A stretch of 64,000 bases of DNA from Moringa oleifera (lineage: Eukaryota; Streptophyta; Magnoliopsida; Brassicales; Moringaceae), in contig JAJFZO010000165.1 of the NCBI GenBank assembly GCA_021397835.1, positions 372,001-436,000 on the forward strand, read 5' to 3'. Below the pieces are notes generated by a model. The model saw only the letters and a list, made by a program, of their open reading frames with translations, did not search any database and was not told the origin of the DNA. Positions 1-11,720 of this stretch are shown here, piece after piece (within the stretch, counting starts at the first letter, position 1; each line of letters starts with the position of its first letter). Both the position numbers and the translations under genes were made by a program.

Positions 1-360
1 GGTATAGAGTTTATAATATAGGGTTAAGGTTAAGGTTAAGGTCTATGATTTGGGCTATAGGATTTAGGATAAAGGTCTCGAGTCTACAATCTTAGGTCTG
101 TGATTTATGTGTCTAGGTTTAGAGTTTAGGAATTAGAGTTTAAGGTTTCGAAATTAAGGTTTAAGATTAAGATCTACAGTTTAGGAATTAGGGCCTAAGG
201 TTCAAGATTTAAGGTATAGTGTATAGGGTTCAAGGTTTAGGATTTAGGGTTTAAATTCTAGGTTTTAAGGTTTTAGGTTTTAAGATTTAAGATTTTTGAG
301 TGTAAGGTAGGTTTTAGGGTTTTAGGATTTATGATTTTTGAGTCTACGATAGGTTTTAGG
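1..360 (+). repeat. Degenerate telomere-like tract, G-rich (TTTAGGG) orientation
   Basis: Imperfect 6-8 bp units around TTTAGGG, GGTTTAGGA and GGTTAA fill this stretch, including GGTTAAGG repeated near position 25. It is too degenerate to be a working telomere and is best read as an interstitial telomere-like satellite. The opening words resemble those after the C|G junctions at 55026 and 63975 (TATAATATAGG), so the window probably starts inside a copy of that module. No gene is seen. Confidence 0.8.
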
Positions 361-1078
361 CTCTAAGGTGATGACTCAATTACATCTTACACCTAATTAG
401 TTGTAGAGACTATTTCATTCTTAGGCCCAATCAATTGTTAGGCTTAATTAATTCAGTTCAATTATTATATGTAAGGCACAATTACATATTAAATCTAATT
501 ATCATTTTAGGTATAATTATATCTAAGCTAAATACGTTCTTTGGTCCAAATCACACATGCTAAGCCGAATTAGTTATTAAGCGCAGTCCTATCTCAAAAT
601 CAATTAAGATCCAATTATATGTTAAATATAAGTATTTATTTGACTAATTTCAGTCTGAAGCCCATTTATATATTAAATATATTATTTTGTTGAGCCCAAT
701 TATATATTGAGCAGAATTCGTTCCAGGCTTCACGTTAAGTCTAATTAAATCTTTGTATCAAATAATTATTAGATCCAATTATATCTTAGATCCAATTATA
801 TTTTAGGGTAAATTATTTATTAAGGCTATTGCTTGCATAGGTTTATGATATATTAAGACCAATTATGTATTAGGCCGGATTAGCTCACTAATTCTTAGGT
901 ACATTTAAATATTTAGCACATTTAATTATTAGAATCAATTAAATGGTATGCCAAATTAAATTTTAAGTCCAACAATCATGAGGCTTAAGTATATCTTAGG
1001 CTCAATTATGTGTTAGGTCCACTTCTTTCCTAGGTTTAATTATTTCTTATTTTCACGCACAATAGGAACAATTAATTT
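361..1078 (-). repeat. 17-bp AT-rich satellite, minus orientation
   Basis: The + strand reads as repeated TTAGGCCCAATTA-type words about 17 bp apart. The block carries the recurrent module marker (TTACACCTAATTAGTTGTAG near 387) and ends with the same roughly 280-bp sequence found before the C-rich tracts at 54416 and 63469. No gene is seen. Confidence 0.85.
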
Positions 1079-2545
1079 AAACCTTAAACCCTAATCCCTT
1101 AACCTTCACCCCTAAAATGTAAACCCTAAAATCTAAAACTTAAACCCTAAATGCTAAACCTTAAACTTTAACTCTTAAATCTTATACCCCTTAACCCTAC
1201 CTTTAAACTCTAAAACCAAAACTATAAACGCGAAACCTTAAACCCTAATCCTTAAACATTAAACCCTACCTCTTAAAGCTTATCCCCTTAAACTTTAAAC
1301 TTTAATTGCTAAACCTTGAACTTAAAACCCTAACATCTAAATCCTAACACTTAAAACTTAAATTCTAGCCCCTCAACACTAATCCCCAAACCCAAAATCC
1401 TAACTGCTAAACTTTAAATCCCCAAGCCCTAATCTGAAAACCTTACCTTAAACCTTAAATACTAAACACTAACTCCTAACCCTGAAAGCTAAATCTAACC
1501 CGTCAACCCTAAATCTTAACCCCTAAATCCTAAACCATACACCTTAAACCCTAACCTCTAACCTTTAATCCCTAAACTCTAACCTTTAACCCTTAAACCC
1601 TAATCCACACACCTTAAACGTTAACCTCTAAGCCCTAAGCGTTGAATCTACTAAACCATCACCCAAAAACGTTGAACCCTAACTCTTAAACCTTAACCCC
1701 TAAAATCAAAACCCACAATAATAAACCCTAACCTTTAATATCTAAACCCTAAAACCTAAACAATAATCTTTAACACCCATAAGCCCTAAACCGTAACTCC
1801 AAAACCTAAGCCTTAAAAGCAAAACCCTAACTCCTAAACTCTAAAAATGAAAATCCAAACTTTAACCTTAAACAATTAATCCTTAACCAAAATCCTAAAC
1901 TAAACCTTAAACACTAATCCTAATTGCTAAAACCTAATCCCAAACACTACACCTTCAACCCTAAGCCCTAGCGCTCACCAATAAGCACTTAATCCTTAAC
2001 CAAAACTATAAACTCCTAAACCTCTAACCTTAACCCCTGGTACTAAACCCTAACCCTAAAACTTTTAGACCCTAAACACTAAAGCTAGAGCTTTAAATCA
2101 TGCTAAACCGTACATCTTAACCCTTAATCTTTAATTCCTAAACCCCACAGCTTAAATCCTAAATCATAAACACTAAAGCACAAAGTCGAAACCCTAAATT
2201 GTAAACCATAAAACCAAAAACCCAGCCTTGAAACCATAAACCACAAACCTTAAATCCTATCCCTTAAACCTAACTCCTATCCTAATCACTAAACCCTATA
2301 CCCTAAACCCTAACCTCTAAACCTTAAAAGTTAAACCCTAAATCTTAAACCTTAAATTCGAACCAGAAACCCTCACCCTAATCCTTAAACACTAATACTC
2401 AAACTGTAACTCCTAAACCCTAAATCCTAGATCATAACCCAAAGATCCAAAATCATAACCCTAAAATCCTAAACCCTAACCCTAAACCAGAAATCATGAG
2501 CCTTAACCCATAAACCCCAACTCCTAATCCATAAACCCTAACCTC
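1079..2545 (-). repeat. Degenerate telomere-like tract, C-rich (CCCTAAA) orientation
   Basis: Almost continuous variants of CCCTAAA (AACCCTAAACC, CCTTAAACC, CTCTAAACC) run for about 1.47 kb. Most variants differ from the canonical heptamer by C-to-T changes or small indels. The tract ends at a sharp junction at about 2545, where the strand sense flips to TTTAGGG. No coding sequence is seen. Confidence 0.9.
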
Positions 2546-2735
2546 AAGGGTTTTGCATTTAGGGTTTAAGGTTTAGTGATTGGGGCTTAAGGATTAGGGC
2601 TTAAGGTTAAGGGTTTTGAGTTTGGGTTAGGATTTAAAGATTAGGGCTTAAAGGTTAGGGCCTATGGTTAAGGGTTCTGAGTTTGGGTTAAGATTTAGAT
2701 ATTAGGGTTTAAGATTTAAGATTTTAATGATAATA
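2546..2735 (+). repeat. Short telomere-like tract, G-rich orientation
   Basis: TTTAGGG-like units follow directly on the C-rich tract. The opening words (AGGGTTTTGCATTTAGGG) recur at about 27084 inside the larger G-rich block, which links this junction to the one at 25965. Confidence 0.85.
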
Positions 2736-3150
2736 AATAAATTTAATTGGGTCTAATAACTAATTTGATTTAAATTAAAAGATTAGACCTAAGATATAAT
2801 TGAGCCTAATCATTTATTGGACCTAGCAAAAAATTGAGCTTAACAATTAACTTAGCTCAATAACTATGTGGGACTAAGATTTTATTCTATCTAGGAATTA
2901 AATGGTTAAGTATCTAGACTTTATACAAAATTAGGCTTGATAACAAAATGGGCCTAACAAATAATTATACCTATAATATAATTGAGTTTAACAATTAACT
3001 ATACCTCATAATGAATTAGGTTTAAGATTTAATTGTGATAAAGAATTAGTTGGGCCTAAAATTTAATTGGGCATGACAAATACTTGTGCTGAATATTTAA
3101 CTGATTCTAAAATAATTTCTCTTAATATATAATTGGACATCAAATATAAT

Positions 3151-3193
3151 AGCGGGACCAAAACTCATTGCCTTACCACTTGGCTACATCCCA
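3151..3193 (-). pseudogene. trnQ-UUG: Plastid-type trnQ-UUG relic, 5' half only
   Basis: Read on the minus strand, this is the 5' half of a glutamine tRNA of plastid type: acceptor strand, D arm with the block CCAAGTGGTAAGGC, and anticodon arm with TTTTGGTCCCGC, in which the UUG anticodon is intact. By eye about 38 of 43 positions agree with the plastid trnQ sequence as I remember it. The T arm and 3' acceptor strand are unrecognisable and are replaced by a satellite monomer, so it cannot make a tRNA. A second, full-length copy lies at 28902-28973 in the duplicated block. A mitochondrial trnQ is less likely, because the anticodon stem and following CTATT fit the plastid form. Confidence 0.75.
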
Positions 3194-3400
3194 TTTAGAT
3201 TTATATTCAACATTAATAAAGACTAATATTGTTTGTGGTTGTTCATCAATTCCAGCCCAAATATCTATGAAATAGATTAGATTGGTGATAGGATTTTGAC
3301 ACGTGTAGATATAAATTGAAATCGAATTTATTGATCATTAAGTCTATCATGCATGAAACAAAACAAAAAATAATTCAGCAAAGGAATAAATCGGGCCTAA
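3194..3400. other. Non-satellite flank of the trnQ relic, possibly plastid-derived
   Basis: About 200 bp here lack the 17-bp period and are shared with 28974-29110, including CCCAAATATCTATGAAATAG and TTATTGATCATTAAGTCTATC. This copy has about 50 extra bases after the tRNA half. Because it directly continues the tRNA in both copies, it may be the plastid sequence upstream of trnQ, but I cannot confirm that from memory. Confidence 0.4.
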
Positions 3401-6400
3401 CATACATTAATTAGGCTAGAGAATTAATTGGACCATAACAATAATTGGGTTAATATGTAATCAAGCTTAACATTTTATTAAACAAACAATTTATTGCATC
3501 AAATAGTTAATTACTCCTAAATGTAATTAAGTCTAATAAAAATTAAGTTTAATATATAATTAAGCCTAAGATAGAAATAGACCTAATAAATAATTAAGTC
3601 TAATTTGTAATTGAGCATAAGAATTAATTGGACATAACAATTCATTGGTCGAGCAATTCATTTGTTTAAAGAATTATTTGAGCCTCAAAATTAATTTAGT
3701 TTAATAAAAAAGTTAAAATTAATATAATTAAGTTTAACAAATAATTAAGCTTATCATATAATTAATCCTATTAAAATATTAAACTTAAAATATAATTGAG
3801 TGTAAATATTAATTGGATCAAACAATTAATTTGGTTCAAAATATATTTGAGTGCAATAATGAACTTAGTATAAGATATAATTAGGTTTGAGATGTAATTA
3901 AGCCTAACAATTAATTCAGCCTAACATTTAATTGAGTCAAATAATTAATTGAGCTCTAATTTTTGTTGTGATTAAGAATCAATAAAGCCTAATTTTAATT
4001 TAACCTAATAAAAAAATTGAGCTTAATCTATTATTGGGTCTACAAAAATAGATTAAAAAAGTAATTGTTTAAATATAATTGGGTCCAAAATTATATTGAG
4101 CTTGATAAATAGTTAGGTCTACGGAATAATTTAGTTAAAAAACAAAATGAGCCTAACGTGTATTAATTTGGCCCAAGTATAAATTAGACCTAATAGACAA
4201 TTGAGCTTGGTAATTAATTAATCACATAATTTTTTGAACAATTAATTAATTAAGCCTAACATTTATTGTGCTTAATATATCATTGACCTTAAAAATGAAA
4301 TGAATCTTTTTAATAATTAAGCCCAACAATTCATTTGATAAAGATTCATTGAGTTTGTTGGGTTGAACAATCAATTGGGCTTAGTATTTATTTAGGTTTA
4401 CTAAAAAAATAAAATTAATAAATATTTCAGCTAATATATAATTGAATCGAACAAAATTTTAGACTTTAAGTTTAATTATATTTAATAATTAATTAGTCAT
4501 AAAAAATAATGGAGCCTAACAATTAATTGAGTCCAAGTAAATTGTGTCTAAGATTTAATTTTGCCTAAAAATTAGTTGAGCCTAATATTTAACATGGTTG
4601 AATTAAAAGTTGACCTTTATATGTGATTGGGCTTGATAAATATTTAGGCTTGAAGTACATTTAAACCAAATAATTAATTAGATTTAATATATAATTGGGC
4701 CTAAAATATAATTAAGCCTAATAATTAATTGGTCTCAAGATTTAACTATGATCAAGAATTAAATAGATCTAAGATTTGTTAAACCTATTAAAAAATTAGA
4801 CTTAGTATATATTTAGGCTTAATAAATAATTGGAATTAATCTATGATTGTGTATAAAAACAAAGTACTCCAATAAATAATTGAGTTTAAAATATGAGTGG
4901 GTTCAAGTTTTAATTGGATTTAATATATTATTAGACCTATAATAAATTAAGCCTATGATTCATGAGCTGAACAAATAATTGGACCTAAATTATAAAAGAT
5001 TCAAATTATAATTGGGCTTAAGATATACTTGGCTCTTATAAAGAATTAGACCTAATAGTAAATAATATCACCTAAGATGTATTTGAGTCTATTATACACG
5101 AAACTTAAAAATATATATAAAACTTAAAAATAATTCAGTTAAAAAAATTAAACCTAACTTATATAAATCTGGCATAAAAATTAATTAAACTATAAAAATT
5201 ATTAGGCTTAATATGTAATTGAGCCTAACACTTAATTAGATCAAACAATTCAATGCACTAAAAAATTAATTGGGCATAAAATTCAATTGAGCCCCATAAA
5301 AAAATTTGCTTAATATATAATTGGACCTAAAAACAAAATTTATCTAACAAATAATTAAGCCTAATGTGTAAGTGAGCTTAACAATTAATTGAACCTAACA
5401 ATTCATTAGACTTAGGCAAAGTAATTGATTGAGCATAAGATTAATTAGATTGAAAAAAAAACTGAACTTAATAAACAATTAGGCCTAAGATGTAATTAAG
5501 TCTTACAATTAACTGAACTTAACAATTAATTCAATCAAATAATTAATTGATCCTAAGATTTATTGTGCTTAAGAATTAGTTGGATCTGAGAGTTAATTGG
5601 GCATAACAAAAAATTAGATTTAATATGTAATTTATCTAATAAAAAATTAGACTAAATATATAATTAGATCAAGAACAAAATGAGTTTAACACAAGATTGC
5701 GCCCAAAATATATTTGGGTTTAAGATTTGATTGGGTCTAATACATAATAGGACATACAAATTAATTGAGCTAAACGGTTAATTGGATTAAATAATTTATT
5801 GCTTCAAATAGTTAATTAGGTATAATATTTAATTGACCTTAATAAAAAATTAGACTTGAGCCTAAAAACAAAATAAACCTAATAAATAATTGAGCCTCTT
5901 ATGTAATTAAGTCTAATAATTAATTGAACCTTAAGATTTATTGGATTAACAAATGGGTCCAAATAATTAATTGAGCTTAGAAATTAATTGAGTTTAATAA
6001 AAAACTAAGCTTAATATATAATCAAGCATAATAAATAATTAAATCTAAGATGTAATGGAGCCTAACAATCAATTTAACTTAATAATGAATTTGACCTAAC
6101 ATTTAATTGTATTTAAGAATTATCTAGATCTAAGATTTAAAAAGATGTAATAAAAAATTAGGTTTAGTATATAATTCATCTTAATAAATATTTGGGCTTA
6201 AAAAAGAAATGACATTAATACACAATTGAGCCTAAAATATAACTAGCCATATAATTCATATGATTCAAGATATGATTAGATCAATAATTAATTAGGCTTA
6301 GTATGCATGAGCTTGACAAATATTGGACTTAAGACCAAACTCGGCTTAAGATATAATTGGATTCAAATTTTAATTAGGCCCAATAGATAATTTCACTTAA

Positions 6401-8185
6401 TAATGCATAACATTACTTAAGATATAGTTATGTATGCCATGCATAAAATTGAGAAATACTTCAGTCAAAAGAAAAATTGAGCTTAATTTAGGCTGAAAAA
6501 TTAATTGGACTATAAAAATAATTGGGCCAAAAATGTAATTGAACCAAATCATTAGTTTAGGCCTATTAAAAAATTAGTTTGAAGCAAATCTTGAATCTAA
6601 CATTTAATTAAACCAAATCATTAGTTTTGCTAAATTATTAATTAGATCTAAGACTTACCTGGGCTTAATAAAAAATTAAGCTTAATATATTATTGAACTT
6701 AAAACCAAAATAGACCTAATAAATAATTAAACTTAATGTGTAATTGAACTTTACAACAAATTAAACCTAATAATATAATAGATTTAGCAATACGTTGGGT
6801 TAAATAATTAATTGAGCTTAGTATTCAACTTAGTTTAATTAAACATTATGCTTAATATATAATTAAGCTTAATAAATAATTAAATTTAATATATAATTAG
6901 AATAAATAAAATATTAGACCTAATATGTAATTTAGCCTAGCAATGACTGGAGTTTTCTATCTAAAAATTAGTTAAACTTATTAACTAATTTGATCTAATA
7001 AAAAGTTGAGCTTCACATATAATTGGATCTAAAATATATTTGAACTCAATAATTTACTTTGTCTAAGATTTAATTGAGCTTGAGATGTAATAAAGTAAAA
7101 CAATTAATTAACTTAACAATTAATTGAGCCTAATAATTTATTGAGCTCATGATTTAATTGTAACTAAGAATTAATTGGATATAAGATTTAGTAGAGCCAA
7201 ATTAAGGGTAGTAAGTAGTTGGGCTTAATATATAATAAATAAGTCTAAGAATGAGATGAGATAGATATATATTTGAGCCTAAAATATAATTGGATCCAAA
7301 TTTTAATAGACCTTAAGATAAATTGGATGTAGCATGCTTGAACCCAATGCAAAATTGAGCCCATGAATGAATTGAGCCTAAGATATAATCGTGTACAAAT
7401 TATAATTGAACTTAAGATATAATTGAGTACAATAACTAGTTGGGCTTTGCATTTATTAATCAGTCTTAAAAAATTAATTTGATCTAATGAATTATTGGGC
7501 CCGATTTGTAACTAAGTTTACTAATTAATTTGATCTAACAATTCATTAGGTCAATCAATTAGTTAGGTTAATAATTAATTAAGCCTAGAATTTAATTGTA
7601 TTTTAAAAAAAATTAGGCTTAATATATAATTCCACTTAATAAATTAATTAAATCTAATAACTAATTATGCTTAATAAAATATTATACCTAAGATGTAATT
7701 AAGCCTAATAAATAGCATAACATTTAATTAAGTTTAATAATTAATTGTGCATAAAATTTAATTCAACATAAAAATTAATTGGGGCCGATTAAAAGTTTAG
7801 TTTTACATTTAATTAGGTCTAATAAGTAATGTGACCTAAAAGATATTAGATCTTAATAGTTAACTAAGTTTAAAACAAAATTGGGTTTGAAATATAAATG
7901 AGTCTGACAATTAATAACCTAACAATTAGTTAGGTATAACAACTAATTGATCTTAATAATTAATTAGGTCCAATATTTGACTATAATTAAAAATTAATTA
8001 AGCTTAAGATTTAATCTAGTTTACTGAAAATTAGATTTAATATATACTTAGATTTAATAAATGACTGGGTAAATGACACTAACAAATAATTAATCTTAAA
8101 ATATAATTGGGTTTAATGGGCATAAACTATATATAATTAAACTTTGGAATGTATTGAATCTAAGATATATAATTAAACCCAAATT

Positions 8186-9087
8186 ATACATTAAACTTAA
8201 TATTTTATAAGGCTTAGCTAATTTTTGAACATAATTAAATCTTAAACCTAATAATTATTATGACCAATTAATTGTTAGACTTAATTAAATATTGTGGCTA
8301 ATTGCCTATTTTTCCACTTTAGTTCTTATCCCAATTATATATTAATGCCAATTATTTATCAAGTAATATATTAAACTCAATTTTATAGTATATCCAATCA
8401 AATCTTAGGGCCAATTACTTATAAAGCTTAATGAATTACTAGGTCTAGTTAATTGTTAATATCAACTACATATTTAGCTTAAATTTTGGATGTAATTGAT
8501 AGATATTAAACCAATTAGTTTTTAGGCTCAATTAATTTTATGTTCAATCAATTTTTGGGTCGAATTAATAAATGTTAAACCCAATTAGATATTAAGCTCA
8601 ATTAAGTTCTATGTTCAATTACAATTTTGATCTAATTAGATCTTAAGTGTAATTCATTTACAGGCCCAATTATTTAATGGGTTTATGCATGCTACAGCCA
8701 ATTATATATCTTAGTCCCAAATTAAATTTTGGACCCCATCTTTTTAACAATTAAATCTTATGGCTAATTAATTATGAGGCTCATCTACTCATTATCAGTT
8801 CTTTAATTGTCAAGTTCAATTACATCTCATGCTAAATAGTATTCTAGATTCAATCAATTATTATGCTCAAATATATTTTAGACCCATTATATATCAAGTT
8901 GAACTTTTTATCAGACCGAATTAGATATTAGGCTCAACAAATTTTTAAGCAGAATTAAGTTTTAAACCCACCTAATTATTAGAGATTAATTATTAAGTTA
9001 TTATTATTTACTAAGTCTAATTAATTATTAGGTTCGATTATATCTTAAATCTAATACTTTATTCCACTCAATCATATAGTAATATAT
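8186..9087 (-). repeat. 17-bp AT-rich satellite, minus orientation
   Basis: The orientation changes from AATTGGGCCTAA to TTAGGCCCAATT words at about 8186 without a telomere-like tract between. The block contains the recurring landmark TTTATGCATGCTAC near 8681. It is cut off by the truncated 5' LTR of the gypsy element at about 9088. Confidence 0.85.
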
Positions 9088-9219
9088 TAGACTTGGTGTT
9101 AGGTCTTTTATTCCCTATTTTCATTGAAATCCATTCAAACTTATACTTTCTAAACAAAATTTCTAACAAGTTACATCATTTTCATTCTTAATACTATTCC
9201 TTTAAAATACAGTATTAGT
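9088..9219 (+). repeat. 5' LTR remnant (3' end only)
   Basis: This segment aligns with 13898-14036, sharing words such as CCTATTTTCATT, TCAAACTT and CATTTTCATTC. The 5' roughly 500 bp of the LTR are absent and satellite abuts directly, so the element lost its promoter region through deletion or rearrangement. Confidence 0.8.
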
Positions 9220-9220
9220 T

Positions 9221-9232
9221 TCATATCAGACC
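9221..9232 (+). promoter_or_regulatory. Degenerate primer-binding site (initiator tRNA-Met type)
   Basis: TCATATCAGACC just after the 5' LTR matches the common plant retroelement site TGGTATCAGAGC at 9 of 12 positions. Such sites pair with the 3' end of initiator tRNA-Met to prime reverse transcription. The position between LTR and gag is as expected. Confidence 0.55.
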
Positions 9233-9247
9233 ACAAGGTTAGAGACC

Positions 9248-10170
9248 ATGGCAAGACTGAATGGAAAAGAGGTTATTAACAAAAGGAGTAACCATGGTGA
9301 TGATATCGAGTCTTTAAGGTTAAAGCTTGAAAGATTGTAGCCTAGATTAGATGAGAAGGATGCAATGATTGACGAACTCAAGAATGTAACAGCTAGCATG
9401 ATAATGAAAACCAAGAGTTTGATTACGATGAAGACACACACCTCCTCAATCAAGAGACTTAGTTAGATATTGTGCAAGGTATACAAAATAAGATGAAGGG
9501 CAGAATAAGCATAGCCAAAAGGTAAACATCCTAAAATTTAAAGATAAATTTTGCGTTAATGATTTTCTTGATTGGCTTAATATGATGGAGAGAATATTTG
9601 GATTTTGTGAACCACCAGAACATAAGAAGGTGACGTTAGTTGCATTCAAACTCAGAAAAATGCATCTTTTTGGAGGGAAAATCTGAGAAGACAAAGAGAA
9701 TGTAAAGAGAAGAATAAGATTGTGACATTAGGAAAAAATGAAAAAGGAGTTAAAAAGGAAGTACTTACCCGACATAGGCAAGCTATCTTTCTCAAAATTA
9801 ATAAATTCAAGCGAAAGGAACTCACGGTGGAGGAGTATACTGCAGAATTTGATAACATGAGGCTAAAAGAAGGCTTGTAAAACCAGAGGAGCAAACCATT
9901 GCAAGATACCTTGGGGGTCTAAAATATGAGATTTTTAAAGTGGTCTTCCGCCATACTAGGTCATTGAATGATGTGTGCAAGCTAACTTTAAAAGTTGAGA
10001 AGCAACAAAGTTTGAAAATAGATCACAGTATGGTTCCAAAGATGGGTGTTCCATGAGAGGGTGAAGGATGTACAAACAGCAAGCAAGCACCCAACTCTTC
10101 TGCACTAGGTGGTAGGAAATACTTTAAATGTCGTGGTTTTGGGCATATTACTTCTGATTGTCTAAATAGA
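9248..10170 (+). pseudogene. gag: Broken gag (capsid and nucleocapsid) of the gypsy element
   Basis: The likely start is ATG at 9248, soon after the primer-binding site. The frame opens MARLNGKEV and meets a stop at 9338, then continues in fragments. Family-typical pieces are FLDWLNMMERIFGF (from about 9560), VEEYTAEFDN (about 9830) and EQTIARYLGGLKYEIFKV (about 9890). A single zinc knuckle follows at 10120-10161. Its first metal ligand is lost: the series reads Y-x2-C-x4-H-x4-C instead of C-x2-C-x4-H-x4-C, because TGC has become TAC. Gag coats element RNA in virus-like particles; this copy cannot make a full product. Minus-strand open frames across the region are not meaningful. Confidence 0.85.
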
Positions 10171-10480
10171 ATGATTGTTACTTTAGTGGAAGATGTTAGT
10201 GATGGAGAAAAAGATGAAGATAACAATAACCAAGAACATGATGGTGATGGGGAAGAGATGACCTATATAGATCATGATATGTCTATTGTAGTGCAACATA
10301 ACTTGAAAATATCCCATGTTACAGAGGATGAAAGTTGGGTGAGAAAGAATGTGTTTCGCACCATTACTTTTCATTGATAATGGTAGTTTTAAGAATGTAG
10401 CATCCTTGAAGATGGTGCAAAAGCTTAAGTTGGATACCATTTCACATCTAAATCCTTACCAATTGTGCTGGCCACAAAAA
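10171..10480 (+). pseudogene. Broken aspartic protease domain
   Basis: After the zinc knuckle there is an acidic linker (SDGEKDEDNNN) and then a retropepsin-like core at 10370-10440 reading FIDNGSFKNVAS. The catalytic D-S/T-G triad has become D-N-G at 10376-10384, and a frameshift separates it from gag. In a live element this protease would cut the Gag-Pol polyprotein. Downstream, about 10550-10680, a conserved pre-RT stretch (MDACHLLLGRHW, YSFKVNDKKIVL) is recognisable in another frame. Confidence 0.8.
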
Positions 10481-10859
10481 GAGAGTCAAATTAAGGTAAC
10501 TAAAACATGCTTAGTCTCACTTTCTATTGGAAAGAATTATAAAGATGAAGTATGGTGCAATGTTGCTCCTTGGATGCTTGTCATTTGTTGCTGGGTAGAC
10601 ATTGGGAATATGATAGAAATGTGTTATATGATGGTTATAAGCATACTTACTCTTTCAAGGTGAATGACAAGAAGATTGTTTTAACTCTATTGCAACTTAT
10701 GAACCAAGTCCATCAAAGAAAGAAGTTAGTGCTCTTATGTCCTATGGTGAATTCAAGGATGAGTTAGAGAAAGGTGGACTAATTTTTGCTGTTGTGGTTG
10801 TAGAGGAGAATGCATAGCACAATGAATCACCAAAAGAAACTAATTCTAAATGAGTTTCA

Positions 10860-11720
10860 AGATGTTATCCCAGAGGAGATTACACTTGGCTTGCCACATT
10901 TGAGTAATATTCAACATCACATTAACCTTGTTCTACGGATTATTCCTCCAAAGAAAGCAACCTACCAAATAAAATCCTTAAGAGCATGAAGAGCTTTAGG
11001 GGCAAATTGATGAACTAGTGCAAAAAGGCTTGATTCAAGAGAGCCTGAGTCCATGTGGTGTTCCCTCCTTGTTGGTACCAAAGAAGCATGGTTCACGAAG
11101 GATGTGTGTGGATAACCGTCCTGTCAACAAAATTACAATTGATTACAAGTTCCCAATTTCAAAGTTAAATGATTTACTTAATCGACTGTGTCGTGCATCT
11201 ATTTTCTCTGAATTGATTTGAGAAGTGATTACCATCAGTTTATAATGAGACAGAGATGAATGGAAGGCAACATTTAAAATAAGAGGTAGTTAATCTAAAT
11301 GGTTGCTTATGCCATTTAGATTGTCTAATACACTAGTACTTTCACGTGATTTATGAATCACATACTTAAAAAGCTATGCATTGATTCTTTTGTTATGATT
11401 TACTTTGATGACATATTGATGTAAAGTAAAAATTAAAATGAGCATATGGATCATACATAGCTGTTTTTTTTTCTATGAGCAAATATTTTATGCTAATTTG
11501 AGAATCTGTGAATTTTTTACTTCTAGTGTAGTGTTTCTAGGTTATATTGCTTCAAAAGAAGGAATTATGATGGATCAAAGTAAGTGTAAGGCTATTCTCA
11601 TTTGGCCAACACTTACTTCGACGCATGATGTTCGAAATTTTCAAAGGTTGACTTCTTTTTACAGACAGTTCATTAAGGGTTTTATCATTGCTCCAATCAC
11701 CAAATGCTTTAAAAAGGTCA
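10860..11720 (+). pseudogene. pol (RT): Broken reverse transcriptase domain
   Basis: Conserved RT blocks are present in order but in different frames: FQDVIPEEI and LGLPHL (10857-10900), PCGVPSLLVPKKHGSRRMCV (about 11050-11110), KFPISKLNDLLNRL (11150-11190) and the catalytic YFDD box at 11401-11412, followed by ILM and a stop. The two aspartates of YxDD survive. The palm region between 11220 and 11390 is shifted. The connection domain follows (VVFLGYIASKEGI, about 11530). It would copy element RNA into DNA; here it is interrupted several times. Confidence 0.88.

Larger units (their letters stand above)
2736..8185 (+). repeat. 17-bp AT-rich satellite, plus orientation (5.4 kb)
   Basis: The monomer is about AAKAWATAATTGGGCCT. 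Runs of exact 17-bp spacing are visible, for example AATATATAATTAAGCTT followed by AATAAATAATTAAATTT near 6850. The part 2737-6525 matches 28322-32135 block for block, and 6226-8185 matches 39808-41740 and 59932-61995. A plastid trnQ relic is embedded at 3151-3193. No other gene is seen. Confidence 0.9.

Noticed and set aside
2736..8185. CRISPR-like array suggested by regular short repeats
   Set aside because: The 17-bp units abut with no spacers and the DNA is clearly from a plant nucleus.
9226..9894. Minus-strand open frames of 75-82 codons over the gag region
   Set aside because: They lie opposite recognisable gag sequence on the + strand and have the hydrophobic, Ser/Leu/Phe-rich make-up of antisense frames.
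10183..10440. Minus-strand open frame of 85 codons
   Set aside because: Opposite the acidic linker and protease of the gypsy element; no protein character of its own.
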